The notes below the pieces were generated by a model that was given only the letters and a program-made list of their open reading frames with translations, did no database searches and was not told the origin of the DNA. A stretch of 6,542 nt of DNA from Candidatus Poseidoniaceae archaeon (GTDB lineage Archaea > Thermoplasmatota > Poseidoniia > Poseidoniales > Poseidoniaceae). Shown here piece after piece: positions 1 through 5,516 of the stretch; the first letter of the stretch is position 1, and every line of letters begins with the position of its first letter. The position numbers were made by a program, and so were the translations under genes. The stretch lies in NCBI GenBank assembly GCA_022425585.1, contig JAKMFF010000183.1:1-6542 (forward strand), written 5' to 3'.

Positions 1-63
1 TTGCGGCTCCATTACTAGAGAAATTAGTACTAGGGATAGAAGAGCAATGGTTTTGGTACGCAT
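1..63 (-). CDS. N-terminus of a membrane or secreted protein (partial)
   Basis: The ATG at 63-61 shares its A with the TAA stop of the oxidase subunit II gene (TAATG junction), the usual sign of translational coupling. The reading frame stays open to the window edge and gives MRTKTIALLSLVLISLVMEP and one more residue. Basic residues followed by a run of about 13 hydrophobic residues fit a signal peptide or a first membrane helix. Because it follows coxB directly in the same operon, an oxidase-related or membrane-associated role is plausible, but 21 residues are too few to name a family. The existence of the gene is inferred from the overlap and the hydrophobic start. Confidence 0.55.
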   Translation of the reverse strand, partial: MRTKTIALLSLVLISLVMEPQ

Positions 64-1046
64 TAATTAGAGCCCCCTACTTTCTGGACGCCGGTATCCG
101 TGTCACAGAAATCTAGTCCATTTTGAACCGGAGCGACAACATCGACATTGCCAATCATCTTTGAATGGTCAAGTCCACAGTATTCAGCGCAGCGAATGTT
201 GAATGTGCCTGGATCATCTGGCCAAAACCACATCATTGTACCACCTTCAAGACCGGGTACGAGGTCTTCTTTAACACCCCATTCAGGGAGCCAAAATGAG
301 TGTTGAACACCCCAGTAAGTGCTGTTTAAATCACTGTAGTCAGAGGTATATGAAAACAGATTCAACACTACTTTTTCATCACAGGGAACAATCAAATGAT
401 CTCCTGCTGCAGTGGATAATTTATGGTTGATAGGAATGTGTCCCCAAGAGTGCAATTCATTGCCATCAGCATCCAGCACCATAACTGAAGCTGCAACAAA
501 GCGATTGAATGCTGTGTCAATTTGCGTCGAGCCGCCGGCAGTGAATAGTTCGTAATTTGTGGCTGCGCCATCAACCACTACCGTCATATTGACTGCATTG
601 GGATTGCCTGAGTGTTGTATGGTTAGGTTATCTCCCCAATTTACATCTATACCAGACACTCGAACATCGTCTTGCCAAGTTAATTCCTCTTTGTAATTAA
701 ATTCCCAAAACCATTGTTGGCCGATTATTTCCATATCAAAGGCTTCTTCTTCGTCAGGTATAACCCAAACAGCTGTGTTAGAAGCCAAGGCAAGAACGAC
801 TAGCCAAACAACGATTATTGTTGGAACTACGTAGAATAAAACTTCGATTTTGGTGTTGTGCCGATCTACTGGAAACGAGCCTACCACTATGTGGTCGATT
901 TCAGTTGTATCTGGAACAATGCTTGCACGGTACCTAATCATTGCATAGAGAAGCCATGCGAAGGTGAAAATACCAACGATGATACCCCAAAACAGAAATT
1001 TTTCATAAAGTACTGAAAAAACGGTATCCTCTGCCACCATTGACAT
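63..1046 (-). CDS. coxB: Cytochrome c oxidase subunit II (CuA-containing)
   Basis: Subunit II of an aa3-type heme-copper oxygen reductase; it accepts electrons at the binuclear CuA site outside the membrane and passes them to subunit I. Two membrane helices lie at about residues 16-38 and 69-90, followed by the aromatic stretch QQWFWEFNY (111-119). All CuA ligands are present: His250 in QHSFWLPE, then Cys287, Glu289, Cys291, His295 and Met298 in CAEYCGLDHSKM (numbered from the GTG at 1049). At about 327 residues it is longer than many bacterial subunits; the extra length lies between about residues 120 and 245, inside the cupredoxin domain. ATG 1046 was chosen; GTG 1049 and ATG 1040 are in frame and also possible. 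GGGTG directly before 1046 is a weak ribosome-site match. The stop overlaps the start of the next gene. The family call is very secure. Confidence 0.96.
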   Translation of the reverse strand: MSMVAEDTVFSVLYEKFLFWGIIVGIFTFAWLLYAMIRYRASIVPDTTEIDHIVVGSFPVDRHNTKIEVLFYVVPTIIVVWLVVLALASNTAVWVIPDEEEAFDMEIIGQQWFWEFNYKEELTWQDDVRVSGIDVNWGDNLTIQHSGNPNAVNMTVVVDGAATNYELFTAGGSTQIDTAFNRFVAASVMVLDADGNELHSWGHIPINHKLSTAAGDHLIVPCDEKVVLNLFSYTSDYSDLNSTYWGVQHSFWLPEWGVKEDLVPGLEGGTMMWFWPDDPGTFNIRCAEYCGLDHSKMIGNVDVVAPVQNGLDFCDTDTGVQKVGGSN

Positions 1047-1279
1047 CACCCAGTTTAACCGCCCGAGTAGTAGCCCTTAAGGATTTGTCGAATATTGTTG
1101 TTGGCTGCTTGTTTCACAACATCCGTTGGTGCTTAGCAGTGTACCATTTACCAGCATAGTATATGAATCTTAGTTTTTCCTTTGGAAATCACCTCCGACA
1201 GTAAAAATTACGACACTTTATCGACTTGATTATTCTGAGTAGATTTGTGGGTTTTTTGGATGTTTCAAAGTGTTTCCAA
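1047..1279. promoter_or_regulatory. Divergent intergenic region between coxB and the DUF167 gene
   Basis: About 230 bases without a convincing gene. On the minus strand two AT-rich boxes could serve coxB: TCATATAC near 1160-1167, which would leave a leader of roughly 90 nt, or CCTTAAGG at 1076-1083, which would start transcription almost at the coxB start codon. On the plus strand CTTTATC near 1216-1222 is a TATA candidate for the DUF167 gene. A perfect Shine-Dalgarno-like GGAGGTGAT lies on the minus strand at 1196-1188 with no start codon at a usable distance. Box assignments are by eye and tentative. Confidence 0.4.
1216..1222 (+). promoter_or_regulatory. TATA-like box upstream of the DUF167–TOPRIM pair
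   Basis: CTTTATC lies about 27 nt before an in-frame GTG at 1247 and about 60 nt before the ATG at 1280. The first spacing would give a leaderless start at GTG 1247 with 11 extra residues; the second would leave a leader of about 33 nt. The match is short and the assignment is tentative. Confidence 0.35.
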
Positions 1280-1570
1280 ATGACTCTCGATGGTCAGGCA
1301 ATTTTGAATGTCAAAGTTCAACCTGCTGCGAAAGAAGAAGGCATAATCGGGTATAATCAATGGAATGGCGAGCTAAAAATAGCCGTCAAGGCAATTGCCG
1401 AGGGCGGTAAAGCAAATAAAGCGCTAATTCATGTGATTTCACAATCATTTAATCTTTCCAAAGAAGCAGTGGAAATCACCGCTGGGCTGAAATCAAAGAG
1501 TAAAAAAGTAAAACTTTCTACCACAAATATACAATTAATTAAGACTATTATTGAACGGAACTTGATGTGA
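1280..1570 (+). CDS. DUF167 / YggU family small protein
   Basis: A 96-residue protein matching the length and pattern of the DUF167 (YggU, UPF0235) family, whose biochemical role is unknown although it is widespread in all domains of life. Visible family features are the first strand LNVKVQPAAKEEGI (9-22), the strand LKIAVKA, the signature EGGKANKALI (41-50), and the basic turn GLKSKSKKVKL (69-79). ATG 1280 fits the family's usual N-terminus. An in-frame GTG at 1247 would add 11 residues and sits at the spacing expected for a leaderless start from the box at 1216-1222; TTG 1226 is less likely. The TOPRIM gene begins 4 nt after the stop, so the two are probably cotranscribed. Confidence 0.87.
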   Translation: MTLDGQAILNVKVQPAAKEEGIIGYNQWNGELKIAVKAIAEGGKANKALIHVISQSFNLSKEAVEITAGLKSKSKKVKLSTTNIQLIKTIIERNLM

Positions 1571-1574
1571 TAGT

Positions 1575-2054
1575 ATGGCAAGTTCTAATCGCAATGATGG
1601 TACTGGCCTAGGCAACTATGAACTTCGATTTACTAACGCAGGAAAAACACTAGGCGAGGCACGGCGACGTAATCGGCTACATAATTGGCCAATTATCGTC
1701 GAAGGACCAAGAGACAAAAGAGCGCTTGAATCATTAGAATTTGTTGGCCCAATTGAGGTACTGAACAGGGGGTGGAATCTTGAGAGAGTGGTGGCCCATC
1801 TTTACGAAACATACGGCACAAGAAATAACTCAGTAGGCGGTTCATCGGTATGTTTACTGATGGACTGGGACCGAACTGGGGGTAGACTACAACGAAAACT
1901 TGCAAGGTTACTTGAGGGGTTTGATATGCTGGTTGATCAAGACACAAGAGTCGTTTTACAGAAGAATCTAAAACCCGAAACTAGAGTTCTAGAATCGCTT
2001 CATGGTTTAGCAGATAGGTTGAGATATTACCTCTACCAAGAAGACCCCTTGTGA
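1575..2054 (+). CDS. Stand-alone TOPRIM domain protein (archaeal small toprim type)
   Basis: A 159-residue protein with the hallmarks of a TOPRIM nucleotidyl-transfer/hydrolase fold: a hydrophobic strand ending in the catalytic Glu in PIIVEGPRDKRALESL (39-54, Glu43), then LNRGW (63-67), and the metal-binding DxD in VCLLMDWDRTGGRL (92-105, Asp97 and Asp99). TOPRIM domains occur in DnaG primase, topoisomerases, OLD nucleases and the RNase M5-like 5S rRNA maturase; short archaeal forms of this kind (COG1658-like) have no firmly established substrate that I can state. The C-terminal part after about residue 120 contains KPETRVLESLHGL, of unknown role. It follows the DUF167 gene by 4 nt, suggesting cotranscription. 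The domain call is strong; the precise role (RNA or DNA processing) is open. Confidence 0.88.
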   Translation: MASSNRNDGTGLGNYELRFTNAGKTLGEARRRNRLHNWPIIVEGPRDKRALESLEFVGPIEVLNRGWNLERVVAHLYETYGTRNNSVGGSSVCLLMDWDRTGGRLQRKLARLLEGFDMLVDQDTRVVLQKNLKPETRVLESLHGLADRLRYYLYQEDPL

Positions 2055-2065
2055 ACATACAGTGG

Positions 2066-2072
2066 TTTATAA
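2066..2072 (+). promoter_or_regulatory. TATA box of the fasciclin–plastocyanin gene
   Basis: TTTATAA lies 11 nt after the TOPRIM stop and is centred about 27 nt before the ATG at 2096. This is the spacing expected when archaeal transcription starts at the first base of the start codon, so a leaderless mRNA is likely. It also supports ATG 2096 as the start rather than the in-frame GTG at 2051. Confidence 0.65.
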
Positions 2073-2095
2073 CCCTCAATTTTGGCTCCACAGTC

Positions 2096-3034
2096 ATGAA
2101 CAGAAAAGTAACCTTACTTATTGCCCTAATCTTCGTCTTGCAAGCAACCCAATTTGTGCAAGCAGACGACCATGAAACCGATCAAACAATTGTCGACGTA
2201 GCGTCAAGCACTGGGTCTCATGACAGTCTTGTAGCTGCACTCAGCCATGTCTGATTGGCAGACACACTTGCTGGAGATGGTCCATTCACCGTCTTTGCTC
2301 CAACCGACCAAGCATTCACCGATGCTGGAATTAACCTAGATGACTTTGACACTGAAGAGGAAAACAATACTCTCTCGGACATTTTACTTTACCACGTAAT
2401 TTCTGGCGCTGCTGTTGATGCAGCAAACGTAACTGACGGAATGACAGCAGAGGCCGCAAATGGTGACACATTATCTTTTACCGTTACCAACGATTCAGTC
2501 ATAGTTGGGGATGCTACTGTTACAAGTGCCGATGTTGAAGCCAGCAATGGAATTATTCACGTCATTGACAAGGTGCTAATGCCACCTGCTGATGTAGTCG
2601 AAGAGCCAGTTACTGTCGCATGTGACGTCACAGTAGGCGTGGTAGACACTGCATACGACCGCCCATCAGTCTCTATTGATGTTGGACAAACAGTTTGCTG
2701 GGAATGGACTGAAGCCGACATGCCGCATAATGTGGCCGAGATAGAAGACATCAGCAGTACTGAGATTCTCGCGGGCGGCATCTACTCAGGGGAAGCCAAA
2801 GGAACAGTATTCTTCTCTTACACATTTACTGAAAACACTACTTTCTACTATGCTTGTGAACCACATTTGATGATGAACATGAAAGGTGAAGTCATTGTTG
2901 GAACAGGTATTGACGCTAATGATATCAAGGCTGATGATAGCGACAAGAGTACTGAGTCCACACCTGGATTCTTGCTGGCTACCTCAATCATTGCCATGGC
3001 TGGTGCAGTGCTCGTACTCTCAAGACGTTCTTGA
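2096..3034 (+). CDS. Secreted fasciclin (FAS1) – plastocyanin-like copper protein with PGF-CTERM tail, interrupted by an in-frame TGA
   Basis: Read through the TGA at codon 53, this is one 312-residue protein. Residues 1-23 form a signal peptide (MNRKVTLLIALIFVLQATQF, then VQA). A FAS1 adhesion domain spans about 30-163, with GPFTVFAPTDQAF, LLYHVISG and the closing HVIDKVLMP. A type I copper domain follows (about 173-270) with ligands His211 (MPHNV), Cys254, His257 and Met262 in CEPHLMMNMKG. After an acidic Ser/Thr linker comes TPGF, a hydrophobic helix and RRS, matching a PGF-CTERM sorting signal for archaeosortase processing and lipid anchoring. Likely role: surface-anchored blue-copper electron carrier. 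The TGA splits the FAS1 domain; the downstream piece could start only at TTG 2255 and would lack a signal peptide. A nonsense mutation or a base-call error is the simplest explanation, so as written this may be a pseudogene. Confidence 0.85.
2252..2254 (+). other. In-frame TGA interrupting the FAS1 domain
   Basis: The frame reads ...AALSHV–TGA–LADTLAGDGPF.... FAS1 domains normally have glycine here (pattern AAGLVDTL), and TGA is one base from the glycine codon GGA. Frame and domain pattern continue without shift on both sides, which indicates a single substitution rather than an insertion or deletion. Confidence 0.9.
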
Positions 3035-3406
3035 TTATTGAGTTACATAGATCAGCATCACTACGATGTAGCCTATTATCACCACAATACTCAACACGAT
3101 GTTGACTATTGATGCGATATATGCTGCTTGAGCTGTCCCTGAGTCAGGGTGATAAGGATTTAAATCGGTAACTTTCTTGGCTCCAAGAGCGATAATTAAT
3201 GCCGGGATTGAAAAAATCAGTCCGCCGCAAGCGAACGACATAATTGCTAGGACTAAAGCAAGTACTGCATTGGTTTGAGGATATATTGCGTGATGAGTTG
3301 CGCCTAGGGGGATGGTGAAGTTTTCCTCAGTCACAGTTCCTGTGAGTTTTGCTTCCTCTTCGGCTTTGTCTTGCCAAAAATCCGTGGGTTGTTGTTCAGG
3401 CATCAT
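3035..3406 (-). CDS. DUF4190-like two-helix membrane protein
   Basis: A 123-residue protein from ATG 3406. A charged, hydrophilic N-terminus of about 45 residues (PEQQPTDFWQDKAEEEA) is followed by two hydrophobic segments at about 46-73 (AVLALVLAIMSFACGGLIF...) and 95-121, joined by a polar loop containing KKVTDLNPYHPDSG. This two-helix pattern with a short basic loop is typical of DUF4190, small membrane proteins of unknown function. The start overlaps the end of the Arc-like gene by about 11 nt, indicating coupling; GTG 3415 would extend it by three residues and ATG 3403 would shorten it by one. Its TAA stop lies directly against the stop of the converging fasciclin gene. The family assignment is by pattern only. 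Confidence 0.7.
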   Translation of the reverse strand: MMPEQQPTDFWQDKAEEEAKLTGTVTEENFTIPLGATHHAIYPQTNAVLALVLAIMSFACGGLIFSIPALIIALGAKKVTDLNPYHPDSGTAQAAYIASIVNIVLSIVVIIGYIVVMLIYVTQ

Positions 3407-3560
3407 TGGAATCACGTCTGTTTTCGGCCACTGCTTTCTGCAATAAAAACTCTATTTGAGCATTAATTGAGCGAAACTCATCATCTGCCCACTTACGTAG
3501 AGTATCATGCAGGGCAGGATCTATCCTGAGAAGAAGTTTCTTTTTCGTCATTTTTACCAT
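3396..3560 (-). CDS. Arc-family ribbon-helix-helix DNA-binding protein
   Basis: The core KKKLLLRIDPALHDTLRKWA (it continues as DDEFRSINAQIEFLLQKAV) is a classical Arc/MetJ ribbon-helix-helix domain: a basic strand that would pair with its dimer partner and insert into the DNA major groove, then two helices with the conserved RSxNAQIEFLL in helix B. From ATG 3560 it has 54 residues, the usual size of such regulators; ATG 3551 would be three residues shorter. A TTG at 3614 would add 18 non-conserved polar residues; it lies 11 nt after the preceding stop and about 25 nt after a TATA-like CTTATTAC, so it cannot be excluded. It sits between two small membrane protein genes in a tight cluster and most likely regulates that cluster; no toxin partner is visible. 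Confidence 0.85.
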   Translation of the reverse strand: MVKMTKKKLLLRIDPALHDTLRKWADDEFRSINAQIEFLLQKAVAENRRDSNDA

Positions 3561-3625
3561 TCTCGAATTATGCTTGTCCTCGATGCTTGATTGGTCTTTT
3601 GAATTGCTTACCAAACTAAACTACC

Positions 3626-3859
3626 TCAGACATAGTAATAAGTGTACAATCTTACAACAATCGCTCCTAGTGAGAATAAAGCAACTAAAAACGTCACTCC
3701 AAGGGTGAAATAATATGATTTCGGGTACTCTTTCTTGCTTTTCCACCCAATTCCCCTAACATGGGTTCCTTGCCGAAGAAATGTGTATACGGCATAGCCG
3801 CCACAAAACACTAGGCCGATTAGATTACCAAAAATTGACCAAAATACTGCGGCATTCAA
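3626..3859 (-). CDS. Small two-helix membrane protein of the SPFH–Arc cluster
   Basis: A 77-residue protein with a hydrophobic segment at about residues 5-28 (FWSIFGNLIGLVFCGGYAVY), a basic polar loop containing GTHVRGIGWKSKKEYPKS, and a second hydrophobic segment at about 50-70. Nothing identifies a biochemical function. The start is TTG 3859, because a TAA codon lies immediately upstream in frame and no ATG follows in frame near the N-terminus; a TATA-like GTATAATG (plus strand 3876-3883) is 20-odd nt upstream. It begins 10 nt after the SPFH stop and precedes the Arc-like gene. I recall a similar small membrane protein between SPFH and Arc genes in bacteria, so it is likely a real part of the cassette rather than a chance frame. 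Confidence 0.7.
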   Translation of the reverse strand: MNAAVFWSIFGNLIGLVFCGGYAVYTFLRQGTHVRGIGWKSKKEYPKSYYFTLGVTFLVALFSLGAIVVRLYTYYYV

Positions 3860-3869
3860 TTAAATCACT

Positions 3870-4793
3870 TCACTGGTATAATGATCCTGTGTTAACTACT
3901 GGTGTAGTGTCAGTTTCTGAGCATAGAACCACTAACAAGTTACTAACCATGGTGGCTTTTTTATCTTCATCAAGTTCAATTATGCCTTTTACACTTAGCT
4001 GGTCTAATGCTAGTTCAACCATGCCAACTGCACCGTCGACAATCTCTCTTCTAGCTGCAACCACAGCACTTGCTTGTTGTCTTCGCAGCATTGCTTGAGC
4101 AACTTCAGGAGCGTAGGCTAAGTGGCTGATTCGAGCTTCTAAAACCTCGATTCCTGCTCTGCTAAGTCTTGCTTGGACCGATTCTCTAAGTTCTGTAGCC
4201 ACCACTTCTTGGTGGCTTGAAAGAGCGACTCCGCCAAGATCCTTCTCTTCAATAATATCGTATGGATACTTAGTAGCCATTGCTCTTAGAGCGGCTTCAC
4301 TTTGAATTTGCACATAATTTTCGTAATCATCCACTTCGAAAAGAGCCTCTGCTGCATCAAATACTCGCCAAACAACTACCGCAGCAATATCAATTGGGTT
4401 AGCATTAACATCGTTAACTTTCAACTTTGCCGATTCGAAATTTCTAATTCTGAAGATAACCTTGGTTTTCTCGTATAGTGGATTGACAAACCAACGGAAC
4501 CCTTCGGTTTTTACTGAACCAACATATTTGCCAAAGAATTGGCATACTGCGGCTTCGTTGGGATTGATTACCACATAAGAATTCCACATAACAAACCATA
4601 GAATCGAAATAATTAGTTGGAGAAGCCCACCAAGCGCGATGCCGATTGGCCCTCCTGCATACAATACGAAACATAGTAAGCCAACTACTGGGACTACTAT
4701 CAAGTGAACAAATAGCCCTAGCCAACCACTCAAGGATTTAATTTCTATATCTCTAAATTGTATTTCACTCATTGCTGCGCTTTGGGTTTCCAT
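3870..4793 (-). CDS. SPFH / band 7 domain membrane protein
   Basis: A 307-residue member of the stomatin–prohibitin–flotillin–HflK/C superfamily, proteins that oligomerise on membranes and organise membrane complexes or proteases. Two hydrophobic segments (about 25-45 and 50-70) precede the SPFH domain, which runs from YVVINPNEAAVCQFFGKYVG through GFRWFVNPLYEK, DIAAVVVWRVFDA and ELRESVQARLSRAGIEVLEA to LAYAPEVAQAMLRRQQA. An alanine-rich helix region follows, then a distinctive tail: DKKATMVSNLLVVLCSE and PVVNTGSLYQ. From memory, this tail marks a subgroup common in bacteria. ATG 4793 was chosen; GTG 4823 would add ten residues and ATG 4772 would remove seven. A TATA-like CTTATCAT at 4820-4813 is about 24 nt before ATG 4793. 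It heads a cluster with the small membrane, Arc-like and DUF4190-like genes. Confidence 0.92.
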   Translation of the reverse strand: METQSAAMSEIQFRDIEIKSLSGWLGLFVHLIVVPVVGLLCFVLYAGGPIGIALGGLLQLIISILWFVMWNSYVVINPNEAAVCQFFGKYVGSVKTEGFRWFVNPLYEKTKVIFRIRNFESAKLKVNDVNANPIDIAAVVVWRVFDAAEALFEVDDYENYVQIQSEAALRAMATKYPYDIIEEKDLGGVALSSHQEVVATELRESVQARLSRAGIEVLEARISHLAYAPEVAQAMLRRQQASAVVAARREIVDGAVGMVELALDQLSVKGIIELDEDKKATMVSNLLVVLCSETDTTPVVNTGSLYQ

Positions 4794-4830
4794 TGTTGCA
4801 CCATTTTGCCCTATGATAAGCACCAGTATA

Positions 4831-4863
4831 ATAGTATCTATATGATATCACTATAGTATCAAA
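4831..4863. repeat. Three tandem 11-bp repeats upstream of the SPFH gene (candidate operator)
   Basis: Three consecutive 11-base units lie in the bioY–SPFH intergenic region: atagtatctat (4831-4841), atgatatcact (4842-4852) and atagtatcaaa (4853-4863). Units 1 and 3 share the first eight bases; unit 2 matches six of eight. The 11-base period places the units on one face of the DNA. They lie about 40-70 nt before ATG 4793, next to the likely TATA elements, a position suited to control of the SPFH cluster. The region is AT-rich, so chance similarity is possible. Confidence 0.45.
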
Positions 4864-4876
4864 TTTTTAGTTAATA

Positions 4877-5488
4877 TTACTCGGGTTGAGAATAAGACCA
4901 CAACTTAGTAGTCACCAAAGCCATTACTACTATTTTGGCAAAGTCCCAAATCAAGAATGGTTCAACCCCCCATTCAAATGCTTGAGCCATGTCAACACCG
5001 TAAGATTCAGCTAGCCAAACAGTACCAATGAGATAGACTGGCAACATTGCCAATGTCCAGCAGACTATCTGGGCTTTTAGATCTGCAACTCCAGCTGTTC
5101 TGGAACGGTCTAATCCTTCTGCAACTAGCGCTGAAGCAATTGGGAAGGAGATTAGATAACCGCCGCTAGCAATCAATTTACCGCTATCAAATAGCATATC
5201 GCCACCTTCAGCAAATACTGGAGCCCCGATTGCACCGACCAACAGATATAGACAACCAGAAAGAAAAGCATCATTTCTTCGCAAATATACTCCTGTTGCT
5301 AAGACGGCAAAGGTTTGGAAGGTGTAAGGCACTGGAGTCCAAGGCACTGTAAAGGCAATTTGTGCACACAGAGCAGTCAGTCCAGCGAAAAAGGAAATCG
5401 AAATTGCTCTTTCTAAAATTGTTGACTCTTTGGCAGAAAGGGTTTGATGCCATGTTTGGGGTTTGTTCCAATTGAATTCACTGAACAT
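4877..5488 (-). CDS. bioY: BioY biotin transporter (S component)
   Basis: A 203-residue integral membrane protein that binds and imports biotin, alone or with an energy-coupling ATPase module (EcfA/EcfT). Family landmarks are ALCAQIAFTVPWTPVPYTFQ (residues 39-58), VLATGVYLR, LYLLVGAIGAPVFAEGG (81-97), GGYLISFPIASALVAEGLDR and the C-terminal EPFLIWDFAKIVVMAL (176-191) with the conserved Asp and Lys seen in BioY biotin-binding sites. About six hydrophobic segments are apparent. The length is typical of BioY. ATG 5488 follows an AT-rich box by about 25 nt, indicating its own promoter. No EcfA, EcfT or biotin-synthesis gene is in the window, so the organism probably scavenges biotin, with transporter partners encoded elsewhere. 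The call is secure. Confidence 0.95.
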   Translation of the reverse strand: MFSEFNWNKPQTWHQTLSAKESTILERAISISFFAGLTALCAQIAFTVPWTPVPYTFQTFAVLATGVYLRRNDAFLSGCLYLLVGAIGAPVFAEGGDMLFDSGKLIASGGYLISFPIASALVAEGLDRSRTAGVADLKAQIVCWTLAMLPVYLIGTVWLAESYGVDMAQAFEWGVEPFLIWDFAKIVVMALVTTKLWSYSQPE

Positions 5489-5509
5489 ATAGGTTGCTTG
5501 AATTGGCGG

Positions 5510-5516
5510 TTTTTAG
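5510..5516 (-). promoter_or_regulatory. TATA-like box of bioY
   Basis: CTAAAAA on the minus strand is centred about 25 nt before the A of ATG 5488, consistent with a leaderless bioY transcript. The box overlaps the TAA stop of the deacetylase gene (5515-5513). No BirA-like palindrome was recognised around it. Confidence 0.45.

Noticed and set aside
1077..1157. A 26-codon frame on the minus strand (begins MLVNGTLLST) in the coxB leader region
   Set aside because: It is very short, has no usable ribosome site (the GGAGGTGAT lies about 30 nt away), and shows no recognisable motif. It could be an upstream peptide but nothing in the sequence supports translation.
1188..1196. ATCACCTCC resembling the 3' end of 16S rRNA on the plus strand
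   Set aside because: Only nine bases match; the flanking sequence does not resemble the conserved end of 16S rRNA, so this is not an rRNA fragment.
2252..2254. Selenocysteine or tryptophan decoding of the in-frame TGA
   Set aside because: The aligned family residue is glycine, not cysteine or tryptophan. Trp uses TGG in the same gene, other genes stop at TGA, and no hairpin like an archaeal SECIS was apparent by eye.
3396..3614. Arc-like protein as antitoxin of a toxin-antitoxin pair
   Set aside because: Both neighbours are predicted membrane proteins without toxin motifs, and the gene belongs to an SPFH cluster; no PIN, RelE, HicA or MazF-like partner is present.
3781..4098. Plus-strand frame across the small membrane protein and SPFH 3' end
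   Set aside because: It is antisense to two supported genes; its Ser/Thr/Ala-rich composition is what the complement of the SPFH helix region gives.
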